A stretch of 46,931 nucleotides of DNA from Hydrogenophilales bacterium CG12_big_fil_rev_8_21_14_0_65_61_21 (lineage in GTDB: Bacteria; Pseudomonadota; Gammaproteobacteria; Burkholderiales; Thiobacillaceae): the NCBI GenBank assembly GCA_002782005.1, contig PFGT01000011.1, forward strand, positions 1-46,931, read 5' to 3'. Positions 24,150 through 33,196 of this stretch are shown in pieces. The notes beneath the pieces were generated by a model, which saw only the letters and a list, made by a program, of their open reading frames with translations, had not been told where the DNA came from and searched no databases. Numbering within the stretch: the first letter of the stretch is position 1; every line of letters begins with the position of its first letter. Both the position numbers and the translations under genes were made by a program.

Positions 24150-26126
24150 ATGATTCCTGAAATCGGCCATTTCGCCCTAATCCTCGCCCTGTTGCTGGCG
24201 TTGGTCCAGGCCATCCCCCCCCTGATCGGCGCCCATCGCGGCAATGCCACATTGATGGCCGTGGCGCGGCCAGCCGCTCAGGGCCAGTTTCTGTTCGTGG
24301 CGATCGCCTACGGTTGCCTGGCCTACTCTTTCCTGGTCAACGACTTCTCGGTGGCGAACGTGGCGCGTAACTCGTTCTCCCAGTTGCCGGCGGTCTATCG
24401 CTTCGCCGCCTCCTGGGGTTCCCACGAGGGTTCCATCCTGCTCTGGGCGCTGATCCTGGCCTTGTGGACCACAGCGGTCACGATCTGGAGCCGACATTTG
24501 CCCGAGGATATGTCCGCCCGGGTGATCGGCGTCATGGGGCTGGTCAGCTTCGGTTTCCTGCTCTTTATCCTGGTCGCTTCCAACCCCTTTGCGCGCCTGT
24601 TCCCGGCGCCGATGGACGGCAGCGACCTCAATCCGCTGCTGCAAGACCCCGGCATGGTCTTCCACCCGCCTATGCTGTACATGGGCTATGTCGGTTTCTC
24701 GGTGGCCTTTGCCTTCGCCATCGCTGCCTTGCTGTCCGGCAAGATGGACGTCGCCTGGGCGCGCTGGTCACGGCCCTGGACCGCCGTCGCCTGGGTGTTC
24801 CTGTCGATCGGCATCACCGGCGGTAGTTGGTGGGCCTATAACGAGCTGGGCTGGGGCGGCTGGTGGTTCTGGGATCCGACCGAGAACGCCTCCTTCATGC
24901 CTTGGCTGGCCGGCACGGCGCTGCTTCATTCCCTGGCGGCGACGGAAAAACGCGGCGCGTTCAAAAACTGGACGGTGCTGCTCGCCATTCTCGCCTTCTC
25001 CATGAGCCTGGTGGGCACCTTCCTGGTCCGTTCTGGCGTGCTGTCGTCGGTTCATGCCTTTGCCACCGACCCGACTCGCGGCATCTTCATACTTGGCTTC
25101 CTGGGCGTGGTGATCGGCGGCTCGCTGACCTTGTTCGCCTTCCGCGCCGCCAAGATGCCCACGGGCGGCAGCTTTACCTGGTTCTCGCGCGAATCGCTGC
25201 TGCTGGCCAATAACGTGGTGCTGGTCGCCGCCTTGGGCGCGGTGCTGCTGGGCACGCTCTATCCGTTGTTCATGGATGCCCTGGGCATGGGCAAAATATC
25301 GGTCGGCCCACCCTACTTCAATTCGGTGTTCGTGCCACTGATAACGCCACTGCTGTTCCTGATGGGGGTCGGCCCATTGGCCCGCTGGAAGCAGGCCAGC
25401 CTGCCCGGCATGGCCAAACAGTTGCGGGTCGCCCTGGCCGTCGCGGCAACCACCGGCGTGCTGGTCTCGCTGGTCTCGGGCAGCTTCAAGCCGATGGTCA
25501 GCTTCGGCGTTGCGCTGGCGGCCTGGATCGTGATTACCATCTATCTCGGCTTTGCCGAGCGGCTGAAGTATATCGGCGGAGAGAAGCTGCCCGCATTGCT
25601 GAAGATTCCGCGCGGCTTCTGGGGTATGCAGATGGCCCACCTGGGCTTGGCCTGGGTGCTAGCCGGCATCACCCTGGTATCCGGACTCGAAACCGAGCGC
25701 AACGTCAAGATGAACATTGGCGACACCACTCACCTGGCCGGTTACGATTTCACCTTCCAGGGCATAAGCCCGTTTGAAGGGCCTAACTACCGGGCCGCGC
25801 GCGGCAATATCGAGGTGGCATCCGGCGGCAAGCAGCTCTTCGTATTGCATCCCCAGAAACGGATCTACAACGCCTCCGGTATGCCCATGACCGAAGCCGC
25901 CATCGACTACGGCTTCACTCGCGACGTCTATGTGGCGCTGGGTGATGAGCTGGACAACGGCGCCTGGACGGTCCGGGTGTTCCACAAACCGTTCATCAAC
26001 TGGCTATGGATTGGCGGCTTCTTCCTGGTCCTGGGCGGCGTGTTGGCGGCCTCCGACCGACGCTATCGCATCGCCCTGCGGGGGGCCGAGCAGCCTGCGG
26101 TCGTGCCACAGGGAGCGCAAGCATGA
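24150..26126 (+). CDS. ccmF: cytochrome c haem lyase subunit CcmF
   Basis: A 658-residue polytopic membrane protein with about 15 helices. The WWD domain (GWGGWWFWDPTENASFMPWL, near residue 235) and flanking His residues identify CcmF, as does the late periplasmic loop before the last helix. It attaches haem to CxxCH apocytochromes in the periplasm together with CcmH. An AGAGGAGA site lies 6 bases before its ATG, and its stop overlaps ccmG. Confidence 0.95.
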   Translation: MIPEIGHFALILALLLALVQAIPPLIGAHRGNATLMAVARPAAQGQFLFVAIAYGCLAYSFLVNDFSVANVARNSFSQLPAVYRFAASWGSHEGSILLWALILALWTTAVTIWSRHLPEDMSARVIGVMGLVSFGFLLFILVASNPFARLFPAPMDGSDLNPLLQDPGMVFHPPMLYMGYVGFSVAFAFAIAALLSGKMDVAWARWSRPWTAVAWVFLSIGITGGSWWAYNELGWGGWWFWDPTENASFMPWLAGTALLHSLAATEKRGAFKNWTVLLAILAFSMSLVGTFLVRSGVLSSVHAFATDPTRGIFILGFLGVVIGGSLTLFAFRAAKMPTGGSFTWFSRESLLLANNVVLVAALGAVLLGTLYPLFMDALGMGKISVGPPYFNSVFVPLITPLLFLMGVGPLARWKQASLPGMAKQLRVALAVAATTGVLVSLVSGSFKPMVSFGVALAAWIVITIYLGFAERLKYIGGEKLPALLKIPRGFWGMQMAHLGLAWVLAGITLVSGLETERNVKMNIGDTTHLAGYDFTFQGISPFEGPNYRAARGNIEVASGGKQLFVLHPQKRIYNASGMPMTEAAIDYGFTRDVYVALGDELDNGAWTVRVFHKPFINWLWIGGFFLVLGGVLAASDRRYRIALRGAEQPAVVPQGAQA

Positions 26127-26644
26127 AACGCTGGATACCGCTGCTGATCTTCGTCGCGTTGGCCGGTTTTCTGTATGTCGGCTTGCATCGCGACCCGCGG
26201 GAAGTGCCGTCGCCCTTCATTGGCAAGCCGGCGCCCGCGTTCACCCTGCCGGTGGTCGGCCAACCGGGCAAGACCTTCTCGCCGAGCGACTACAAGGGCA
26301 AGGTCTGGCTGCTCAATGTCTGGGCGCCTTGGTGCGTATCCTGCCGCCAGGAACACCCCGTATTGATGCAGTTGGCTCAGGCCGGCATCGTCCCCATCGT
26401 TGGTCTGAACTGGAAGGACAAGGACCGCGAGGCCGAGGCCCTGCTGGCCCGTCTCGGCAGCCCCTATACGGCGGTGGCAGACGATGTCGGCGGCCAGACC
26501 GGCATCAACTACGGCGTCACTGGAACCCCGGAGACCTATGTTATCGACAAGAAGGGCATCATCCGGATGAAACATATCGGGATCATCAACGAAGAGGCGT
26601 GGCAGACCAAGTTCGTGCCGCTGCTCAAGGAGTTGAACCAATGA
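26123..26644 (+). CDS. ccmG: thiol:disulfide interchange protein CcmG/DsbE
   Basis: From the ATG at 26123 the protein has 173 residues: a membrane anchor (about 4-20) and a periplasmic thioredoxin domain with WAPWCVSCRQEHP (C71, C74). The cis-Pro segment is GVTGTPETYVID. It reduces apocytochrome thiols before haem ligation. Both ends overlap neighbours by four bases (ccmF and ccmH). Confidence 0.93.
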   Translation: MKRWIPLLIFVALAGFLYVGLHRDPREVPSPFIGKPAPAFTLPVVGQPGKTFSPSDYKGKVWLLNVWAPWCVSCRQEHPVLMQLAQAGIVPIVGLNWKDKDREAEALLARLGSPYTAVADDVGGQTGINYGVTGTPETYVIDKKGIIRMKHIGIINEEAWQTKFVPLLKELNQ

Positions 26645-27096
26645 AACGCTGGCTACTCGCTTTGACGATGTTACTGGCCGCCCCGCTGTGGGCAGCCGAG
26701 GCCGTGCCGGTCGGTGAAGACCCGGCGATCGAACAGCGCATGGTCAATCTCTCAACCGACCTGCGCTGCCTGGTCTGCCAGAACGAGACCCTGGCCGGTT
26801 CCCATGCCGAACTGGCCGAGGATCTGCGACGTGAGATTCGCCAGCAAATGAAGCAGGGCAAGAGCGACTCAGAGGTCATTCAGTATCTGACCGACCGCTA
26901 TGGCGACTTTGTCCTCTACAAACCGCCCTTCCGCAGCTACACCCTGTTGCTCTGGTTCGGACCGTTCATCTTCCTGCTGGGCGGCGCAGCGGTCTGGTAT
27001 TTCACCCTGAAAAAACGACGCGCCATGAAACCGGCCAACCAGGCTGGCTCGGAAGCCCTCAAGCAAGCCGTCGACCTACTGGAAAAAAGAAACTAA
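26641..27096 (+). CDS. ccmH: cytochrome c maturation protein CcmH (CcmL-type)
   Basis: A 151-residue protein with a signal peptide (1-19) and the redox motif LRCLVCQN (C43, C46) followed by a three-helix bundle. A C-terminal membrane helix (about 101-120) and a short basic tail complete it. It is the short CcmH/CcmL form; the TPR protein CcmI, which normally follows or is fused, is not present here. It ends the ccm operon. Confidence 0.93.
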   Translation: MKRWLLALTMLLAAPLWAAEAVPVGEDPAIEQRMVNLSTDLRCLVCQNETLAGSHAELAEDLRREIRQQMKQGKSDSEVIQYLTDRYGDFVLYKPPFRSYTLLLWFGPFIFLLGGAAVWYFTLKKRRAMKPANQAGSEALKQAVDLLEKRN

Positions 27097-27326
27097 GGCT
27101 CTACGGACTTATTCGTTTTTCGTCGTTCCAGCGCAGGCTCCCAGGAGCCTGTCGAACTTATGCGGATCGAAGCGAAGCGGGTCAAGCAGGCAAACCGCAA
27201 AGCGGCTGGACGAGGACAGATTTTTGCCGGCCAATAGGCGTTACTTTTGACCCGCAGTGAAATATGGACCGCCCAGGCAGTTTCGCAGCCGATTTCCTTT
27301 AAGTCCGACAAACTTCTAGGATTATT
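27097..27326. repeat. non-coding stretch with REP-like hairpin
   Basis: No credible gene is seen between ccmH and tRNA-Arg. CAGGCTCC-CA-GGAGCCTG (27133-27150) is a perfect eight-base hairpin with GTCGAAC beside it. This resembles the scattered GTTCGACAGGCTC-type intergenic repeats of proteobacteria. It has no T-run on either strand, so it is a poor terminator. Confidence 0.35.
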
Positions 27327-27403
27327 TGGTGCGCCCGACACGATTCGAACGTGCGACCCCTGCCTTCGGAGGGCAGTACTCTATCCAGCTGAGCTACAGG
27401 CGC
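27327..27403 (-). tRNA. tRNA-Arg (anticodon CCG)
   Basis: The minus strand folds into a full cloverleaf beginning GCGCCTGTAGCTCAGCTGGA. The anticodon stem CTGCC/GGCAG closes the loop CTCCGAA, giving anticodon CCG, which reads CGG. The T loop is TTCGAAT, and the acceptor pairs GCGCCTG with CGGGCGC (one G-T/G-U pair), followed by A and an encoded CCA. Confidence 0.95.
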
Positions 27404-27500
27404 GTGGGTTGGGGATACCCTGTGATCTTCCGGCGATGAGTGTCATTTACTGTCCATACATGAGACCCCATGCCGAGTGGCGCAGAATACCATATGCGCC

Positions 27501-27530
27501 TTCCTGTTGGCAGCGGTTTACTTCTATAAT
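27501..27530 (+). promoter_or_regulatory. candidate promoter of the dihaem cytochrome gene
   Basis: TATAAT (27525-27530) is a perfect -10. The best -35 is TTCCTG (27501-27506) at 18 bases, which is weak. The cytochrome ATG is 39 bases downstream of the -10. Confidence 0.4.
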
Positions 27531-27568
27531 TGCCTAGTTTTGCAATCCCGCTGCAAGGATAAGTAAGA

Positions 27569-28387
27569 ATGGCCGAACACCATGAAATGCCCCAAACGAC
27601 CCCGATGGAGTTTCTATCCGCGTTACTGGGAGGGTTGTTCGCTCCCTTACTGGCGATCATATTGATCGTCGGCCTGGTGGTCAGCATCCAAGCCAAGCAC
27701 GTCGACCAAGACCCAGCCGCCGTAACCGACCGGGCAAACCGTGAACGCATTCAGCCCATTGGCCAATCGCTGGCCATCGACCCAAACGTTCCTCATGTGG
27801 ATATGACCGACGAACAGGTCTACAACAACGTCTGCACCAACTGCCACGGTTCCGGCGCCTTGGGCTCACCCAAGTTCAAGGATGCGACTGCCTGGGGCAA
27901 GCGCCTTGGCCAAGGCTATGACACCTTGCTGTTGCACGCACTGAACGGCATCCGCAAGATGCCCGCGCGCGGCGGCGAACCCGACCTGACCGACCTGGAG
28001 GTCGCCCGTGCCATGGTCTACATGACCAATGCGGCCGGCGCTAAATTTGAGGCGGTATTGAGCCGGGAAGTCGAGCCTACAGCCGCGCAACTGTCCAAGG
28101 GCCAGCAGGTTTATGCCGATAACTGCGCGTCCTGCCATGACACCGGCCTTACCGGCGCCCAAAAACTGACCGATACCAAGGCCTGGGATGCCCTCATCAA
28201 GCAGGGTAAGAAATATCTTTATCCCGCTGCCATCAATGGCACCTTCGGCGGCCCCGCCAAGGGCGGTAATGACAAATTGAGCGACGAAGACACCAAGGCC
28301 GCCGTCGATTATATGGTGAACGAGGCCAAGGCCGCCCTAGCGGCGGCCAAGGTCACTGACGCCAAAGTGACGGCAGGCCGCAAATAG
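27569..28387 (+). CDS. membrane-anchored dihaem cytochrome c (c5 type)
   Basis: A 272-residue protein with an uncleaved N-terminal helix (about 15-40) and two cytochrome c domains of about 80 residues each. The haem sites are C89-T-N-C92-H93 and C186-A-S-C189-H190, each followed by a Met-containing segment (GIRKMPARGG for the first). In the second domain the corresponding region reads AINGTFGGPAKGG with no obvious Met ligand. It would carry electrons in the periplasm, tethered to the inner membrane. The substrate oxidase or donor is not adjacent. Placement just after the ccm operon may be incidental. Confidence 0.87.
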   Translation: MAEHHEMPQTTPMEFLSALLGGLFAPLLAIILIVGLVVSIQAKHVDQDPAAVTDRANRERIQPIGQSLAIDPNVPHVDMTDEQVYNNVCTNCHGSGALGSPKFKDATAWGKRLGQGYDTLLLHALNGIRKMPARGGEPDLTDLEVARAMVYMTNAAGAKFEAVLSREVEPTAAQLSKGQQVYADNCASCHDTGLTGAQKLTDTKAWDALIKQGKKYLYPAAINGTFGGPAKGGNDKLSDEDTKAAVDYMVNEAKAALAAAKVTDAKVTAGRK

Positions 28388-28418
28388 GCCGCTGATTCCG
28401 GTTGCGCCCTTGTCGTTT

Positions 28419-30404
28419 CTAACCACCCAGCATGGCCTTGAGGTCGGCCAATCGTTGCTTGCCGGCCGCCCGGGCGGCTTCGGGATCGGCGGGTTGACCG
28501 CTGCGGCTGACCTCGCCGGCGTCCATTTCCGCCAGGAAGCGGGACGGCTCGCAAGGTAGCCAGTCCTGGCCCCGCTTACGGCGCTTGCACCAGGTCAGGG
28601 TCAGGCCGCGCCGGGCACGGGTGATGCCGACGTACATCAGGCGGCGCTCTTCTTCCAGTCGGTCGCCATCCAGGCATTCCCGGTGCGGCAAGGTTTCTTC
28701 CTCCACACCGACCAGAAACACATGCGGGAACTCCAACCCCTTGGCGGCATGTAGGGTCGACAGGCGGACCGCGTTGACCTCCGCGTCTTCCCGGCCCTCC
28801 AGCAGGTTCATCAAGGCCACGGTCTGACTGAGTTCGATCAGTGTCTTGCCCTCGTCGGCGCCCTTCTTGGTCAGCCAATCAACGAATTCGCCGACATTCT
28901 CCCACCTGGTGCGCGCGACGCGATCGTCTTCCACGTCATAAAGCCAGGTCTCGTAGCGAGTGGCCGCCAGCAGGTCCTGTAGCAGCGTGCCGGCTGGTTC
29001 CCGTTCAGCCCGCAAGGCCAGGCGGTTGATGAATTCGCCAAATTCCAGCAGCGGTTGTAATTGCTTGGCGGGCAGCGTGGCCTGGACGCCGGCCTCGAAC
29101 AGCGCGGCGAACAGGCTGACATGGCGGTCGGCGGAATAGTGGCCGAGCCGTTCCAGGCTGGCGGGACCGATCCCCCGACGTGGCGTGGTCACTGCCCGGA
29201 TGAAGGCCGGGTCGTCGTCCGGGTTGGCGATCAGGCGCAGATAGGCGGTGATGTCCTTGATCTCGGCACGGTCGAAGAAGGACTGGCCGCCGGACAGTAC
29301 ATAGGGAATCCGGGCCGACCGGAAGGCCTCTTCCAGCACCCGCGCCTGATGATTGCCGCGATACAGCACGGCATAGTCCGAAAAGCGGTTACGGGTCTGG
29401 AAGCGATGGCCGTCGATGCGGGTGGCCACGGTCTCGGCCTCGTGCCGGTCATCTTTGCACTCGACGATCTGGATCGGCTCGCCGATGCCCAGCTCGCTCC
29501 ACAGGTTCTTGTCGGATAGCCGGCTATTGTGGCGGATGACCCGGTTGGCGGCTTCGAGTATCCGCTGGCTGGAACGGTAGTTTTGAGTCAGCGGGATCAG
29601 CTTGAGCCGGCGATAGTCCTCGGACAGCCGGCGCAAGTTTTCGACATCGGCGCCGCGCCAACCATAGATGGCCTGGTCATCGTCGCCCACGGCGGTGAAA
29701 CGGCCGACCGGGCCGGCCAGCAGCTTCATCAAGGCGTACTGGGCACCGTTGGTGTCCTGGTATTCGTCCACCAACAGGTAACGTAGCCGTCCCTGCCAGC
29801 GGCCAAGCACCTCGGCCTCGGTCTGAAACAACGCTAGCGGCAGGCGGATCAGATCGTCGAAATCCATCGCCTGATAGGCCTTGAGGGTCGTCTGATAGCT
29901 GAGATAGGCGCGGGCCAACTGGACTTCCACCTCGTCGCCGGCCTGTTGCATGGCCGCCTCCGGGTCCAACAAAGCATTCTTCCAGTTCGAAATAACCGCT
30001 GCCGCCCGCCGCAGGCTGGACTTATCCGGCGACTTGACGATGTCGGACAGGATGGCCTGGGCGTCGGCTGCGTCCAGTACCGAGAAACGCGGCTTGTAGC
30101 CGAGATGTCGAGCCTCCTGGCGCAGGATCGACAAACCCAGCGAATGGAAGGTCGAAATGGTCATGCCCTTGGCCTGGCCGCCGTCCAGGAGTTCACCCAC
30201 CCGTTCCCGCATCTCGCGCGCCGCCTTGTTGGTGAAGGTGATGGCGGCGATGTGGCGCGGGTTGAAGCCGCATTCCTTGACCAGATAGGCGATCTTGCGG
30301 GTAATCACTCGGGTCTTGCCGGAGCCAGCGCCGGCAAGCACCAGAAGTGGGCCGTCCAGGTATTTCACGGCTTCGCGTTGCGGGGGATTGAGATCGGACA
30401 GCAT
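28419..30404 (-). CDS. rep: ATP-dependent DNA helicase Rep
   Basis: I start at the ATG at 30402-30404 (661 aa), because LNPPQREAVKYLDGP aligns with the normal Rep N-terminus. A longer frame adds 18 unlikely residues. The superfamily 1A motifs are in order: Walker A AGAGSGKT (24-31), ITFTNKAAREM (Ia), DEYQDTN (II), GDDDQAIYGWRGAD (III), QNYRSS (IV), and VRLSTLHAAKGLEF (V) with YVGITRA (VI). It unwinds DNA 3' to 5' and helps forks past obstacles. Divergent from apaH with about 55 bases between starts. Confidence 0.93.
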   Translation of the reverse strand: MLSDLNPPQREAVKYLDGPLLVLAGAGSGKTRVITRKIAYLVKECGFNPRHIAAITFTNKAAREMRERVGELLDGGQAKGMTISTFHSLGLSILRQEARHLGYKPRFSVLDAADAQAILSDIVKSPDKSSLRRAAAVISNWKNALLDPEAAMQQAGDEVEVQLARAYLSYQTTLKAYQAMDFDDLIRLPLALFQTEAEVLGRWQGRLRYLLVDEYQDTNGAQYALMKLLAGPVGRFTAVGDDDQAIYGWRGADVENLRRLSEDYRRLKLIPLTQNYRSSQRILEAANRVIRHNSRLSDKNLWSELGIGEPIQIVECKDDRHEAETVATRIDGHRFQTRNRFSDYAVLYRGNHQARVLEEAFRSARIPYVLSGGQSFFDRAEIKDITAYLRLIANPDDDPAFIRAVTTPRRGIGPASLERLGHYSADRHVSLFAALFEAGVQATLPAKQLQPLLEFGEFINRLALRAEREPAGTLLQDLLAATRYETWLYDVEDDRVARTRWENVGEFVDWLTKKGADEGKTLIELSQTVALMNLLEGREDAEVNAVRLSTLHAAKGLEFPHVFLVGVEEETLPHRECLDGDRLEEERRLMYVGITRARRGLTLTWCKRRKRGQDWLPCEPSRFLAEMDAGEVSRSGQPADPEAARAAGKQRLADLKAMLGG

Positions 30405-30459
30405 GGGGCGTGGCCCGGTAAAATCACTGCTAATTTTACCATCCGGGCAGATAACCACC

Positions 30460-31287
30460 GTGGCGACTTATGTGATCGGCGATGTCCAGGGCTGCTTCGA
30501 GGCCTTCCAGGAGCTATTGGTGGCCATCGCCTTCAACCCGGCCCGCGACCGGCTCTGGCTGGCCGGCGACCTGGTCAATCGGGGTGAGAACTCGATCGGC
30601 ATGTTGCGCTGGTGCATGGCCCACGACGACCGGATCGTCGCCATCCTGGGTAATCATGATCTGCACCTCTTGGCGGTGGCGGAAGGCTTTGTGCCGCCCC
30701 ACCGCAACGATACCCTGGACGAGATACTCGACGCCCCGGACCGCGCCGAGGTGCTGGACTGGCTACGGCATCGGCCCATGTTGCATCGGCAGGGCAAGTG
30801 GCTGATGGTGCACGCCGGCCTGTTGCCCAACTGGACGCCCGATCTGGCGGAGGCCCTGGCCCGCGAGTTGGAAGCGGCGCTGCGCGGCCCCGACTGGCGC
30901 CGGTTCCTGGCCGACATGTACGGCAACGAGCCGCGCCGCTGGGCAGCCGCTCTGGTCGGTCAGAACCGGCTGCGCCTGATCGCCAATGCCATGACCCGGC
31001 TGCGCTTCCTGCATCAAGACGGCAACATGGAGTTCCAGCACAAGGGCGCGCTTGCGGATGCCCCGCCGGAACTGATTCCGTGGTTCGATTTCCCCGGCCG
31101 GAAGAATCTCGATGTACAGGTATTTTTCGGCCACTGGTCAACCCTCGGCCTGCTGCAACGGGCGGATGTGGTGAGTCTGGATACCGGCTGCCTGTGGGGC
31201 GGGCAGCTCAGCGCCTTCAGGCTGGAGGACGGTCGGTTGATTCAAGTTGGCTGTCGGGCGCGTCGGCAGCCAAAAGCCCACGAATAG
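30460..31287 (+). CDS. apaH: symmetrical bis(5'-nucleosyl)-tetraphosphatase ApaH
   Basis: From the GTG at 30460 (VATYVIGDVQGC) the protein has 275 residues, close to the E. coli enzyme. Metallophosphatase motifs are GDVQG (7-11), GDLVNRG (36-42) and GNHDLH (64-69), with the C-terminal FGHW and LDTGCLWGG also conserved. It hydrolyses Ap4A to two ADP in the cytoplasm. Gln replaces the His found in some relatives at the first motif, which I believe is common in ApaH. Its last 71 bases overlap the convergent acyltransferase gene. Confidence 0.92.
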   Translation: MATYVIGDVQGCFEAFQELLVAIAFNPARDRLWLAGDLVNRGENSIGMLRWCMAHDDRIVAILGNHDLHLLAVAEGFVPPHRNDTLDEILDAPDRAEVLDWLRHRPMLHRQGKWLMVHAGLLPNWTPDLAEALARELEAALRGPDWRRFLADMYGNEPRRWAAALVGQNRLRLIANAMTRLRFLHQDGNMEFQHKGALADAPPELIPWFDFPGRKNLDVQVFFGHWSTLGLLQRADVVSLDTGCLWGGQLSAFRLEDGRLIQVGCRARRQPKAHE

Positions 31288-32008
31288 CCTGCTCGGCTCG
31301 GGCCGCCAGTTCGCGGCGATGCAAGCCTCGGCTGGCAATCGGCGTCAGGAACTCGATCTCGGCATAAACCGCTGGCTCCCGAACGATGCGGCGCAGTGAA
31401 TCGAACAGGCTCATTTCGCCGTAATAGGCGGCCTCATCGCAGCGTCGGCCATCCCTATCCAGATAGCGGATCAGCGCCGGCAACACCATCGCCTCCACCT
31501 CGACGGCCGGCTGGAACAGGCTGGAGTAGAACGGCAGCAATTCCGAGCCATCGGTCGTCGTCCCCTCGGGAAACAGTGCTAGACACTCACCGGCGCGCAG
31601 ATGATCGGCCATCTTGCTATTCACTCGCTTAGCGTCGGCCTTGCGGGCGCGCTCCAGAAACAGGGTGCCGCCCGCCTTGTCCGCCAGCCAACCGATGACC
31701 GGCCAGTCGCGCACCTGAGCCTTGGCGACGAAGCGGGCCGGCAACAGACTGTGGATGATATGGATGTCCAGCCAGGACACATGGTTGGCCACAATCAGCA
31801 CCCCACCGACTCGCGCCACCGGTGCTTGCCCCTTGACCGTCACCTGAACGCCGACGATTTGCAGCAACCTGGCCGCCCAGCGCACCAGGCGCCTTTCCTG
31901 TTCGGCCGCGGCCAGGAACGGAAACCGGATCAGAACGGTGAGCACGCCGCCTAGTACATGTCCCTGCAAGGACAATAAACGGCGACCAGAACGCAACCGG
32001 GCCGTCAA
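31217..32008 (-). CDS. 1-acyl-sn-glycerol-3-phosphate acyltransferase (PlsC family)
   Basis: A 263-residue acyltransferase with the catalytic NHVSWLD (HX4D) motif and FPEGTTTDG as motif III, plus a hydrophobic N-terminal segment that binds the membrane. It transfers an acyl chain to lysophosphatidate or a related acceptor. The frame can only begin at a TTG at 32006-32008 or at later GTG codons; I keep the TTG with low certainty. It follows the PfkB kinase by nine bases and overlaps apaH at the 3' end. Confidence 0.83.
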   Translation of the reverse strand: MTARLRSGRRLLSLQGHVLGGVLTVLIRFPFLAAAEQERRLVRWAARLLQIVGVQVTVKGQAPVARVGGVLIVANHVSWLDIHIIHSLLPARFVAKAQVRDWPVIGWLADKAGGTLFLERARKADAKRVNSKMADHLRAGECLALFPEGTTTDGSELLPFYSSLFQPAVEVEAMVLPALIRYLDRDGRRCDEAAYYGEMSLFDSLRRIVREPAVYAEIEFLTPIASRGLHRRELAARAEQAIRGLLAADAPDSQLESTDRPPA

Positions 32009-32017
32009 AATGCCGTC

Positions 32018-32950
32018 TCAGAGCGCATACCCATATTCGGCCTTGAACCGCTCAACCACCTCGTCTAAGCCGAAGCGATGATTCTGGCCGCCGCGCCGGG
32101 CGATCTTGATGGCGCCGATCAGTCCGGCCAGCCGCGCCGCGGTCGGCCAGTCATAGCCGTGCAAAATGCCATACATCAGGCCGGCCCGATAGGCATCGCC
32201 ACACCCGGTCGGGTCCATGACCGCCTGGGCCTTGGCCGGCGCGATCTCGTGGACCCGGCCATCGGCATAAATGCGCGAACCCTTGGCGCCCAGGGTGACG
32301 ATCAAGGCGCTCACTTCTGGCGCGATCTGCTCCAGCGAACGACCGGTCCGCTCTTGCAGCAACTGTGCCTCGTAATCGTTCACCGCCAGGTAATCGGCCA
32401 GGCCAATGAAGTCCTGCAACTCGGCGCCACTGAACATAGGCAGCCCCTGGCCCGGATCAAAGATGAACGGGATACCCGCCTCGTGGAACTGCCTGGCATG
32501 GTCCAGCATACCCTGACGGCCGTCCGGGGCGACGATGCCGAGCTTGATGCTGGCCGCCTGGCCAACCTGGTTTTCGTGGGAGAAACTCATCGCCCCCGGA
32601 TGAAAGGCGGTGATCTGGTTGTCGTCCAGATCGGTGGTGATGAACGCCTGGGCGGTGTAGCTGCCGGCCACCTGGCGAACATGGCCGGTCTCGATAGCCA
32701 GCCCATCCAGGCGTTCCATATAAGCGCCAAAATCGTCGCCCACCGTGGCCATAATCACCGGCTCTCCGCCCAGCAGTTTGAGGTTATAGGCGATATTACC
32801 CGCACAACCGCCAAACTCTCGCCGCATGTCCGGCACCAGAAAGGCCACGTTCAGGACATGAATCTTTTCCGGCAGGATGTGATTCTTGAACCGGTCGTGG
32901 AACACCATGATGGTGTCGTAGGCCATGGAACCGCAGATCAGAGTGCGCAT
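32018..32950 (-). CDS. PfkB-family carbohydrate/nucleoside kinase (adenosine kinase-like)
   Basis: From the ATG at 32948-32950 (MRTLICGSMAYDTIMVFHD) the protein has 310 residues, which suits the family. Open codons upstream (to 33025) are less likely, and neither start has a clear SD. PfkB motifs are GGCAGNIAYNLKLLGG near the N-terminus and DPTGCGDAYRAGLMYG near the C-terminus, with the catalytic Asp in GCGD. Family members phosphorylate ribose, fructose or adenosine. The adenosine kinase label is the common annotation of this proteobacterial subgroup and is not proved here. Confidence 0.83.
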   Translation of the reverse strand: MRTLICGSMAYDTIMVFHDRFKNHILPEKIHVLNVAFLVPDMRREFGGCAGNIAYNLKLLGGEPVIMATVGDDFGAYMERLDGLAIETGHVRQVAGSYTAQAFITTDLDDNQITAFHPGAMSFSHENQVGQAASIKLGIVAPDGRQGMLDHARQFHEAGIPFIFDPGQGLPMFSGAELQDFIGLADYLAVNDYEAQLLQERTGRSLEQIAPEVSALIVTLGAKGSRIYADGRVHEIAPAKAQAVMDPTGCGDAYRAGLMYGILHGYDWPTAARLAGLIGAIKIARRGGQNHRFGLDEVVERFKAEYGYAL

Positions 32951-33034
32951 ATCGTGATAACCGTGAGTCATTAAAAACGAACCGATTTTCCCTGTTTCGG
33001 CCCAATTTGTCGTGGCCAAATACACCCCATAAGC

Positions 33035-33063
33035 TTGACTGCGAATACGATTCAGGCTTTAAT
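33035..33063 (+). promoter_or_regulatory. sigma-70 promoter of tRNA-Phe
   Basis: TTGACT (33035-33040), exactly 17 bases, TTTAAT (33058-33063), 42 bases before the tRNA. Between them and the gene lies a GC hairpin GGCCGGG-CAA-CCCGGCC (33076-33092) that may be a leader structure or the end of another transcript. Confidence 0.7.
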
Positions 33064-33104
33064 TCGCGCCTTCTCGGCCGGGCAACCCGGCCTGAAGTAA
33101 AGAT

Positions 33105-33180
33105 GGCCAGTTAGCTCAGTTGGTAGAGCAGCGGATTGAAAATCCGCGTGTCCTTGGTTCGATTCCGAGACTGGCCACCA
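33105..33180 (+). tRNA. tRNA-Phe (anticodon GAA)
   Basis: A complete cloverleaf beginning GGCCAGTTAGCTCAGTTGGT. The acceptor GGCCAGT pairs with ACTGGCC, and the anticodon stem GCGGA/TCCGC encloses TTGAAAA with anticodon GAA. The T loop is TTCGATT, and A plus an encoded CCA ends the gene at 33180. Confidence 0.96.
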
Positions 33181-33196
33181 GTCAATTCCTGCACTT

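Noticed and set aside
25930-27096. 388-codon frame running through ccmF, ccmG and ccmH
   Set aside because: Only its last 152 codons, from the ATG at 26641, are CcmH; the upstream part is a frame shadow with no SD.
27093-27341. 82-codon minus-strand frame between tRNA-Arg and ccmH
   Set aside because: Covers part of the tRNA and a hairpin repeat, has no recognisable motif or SD.
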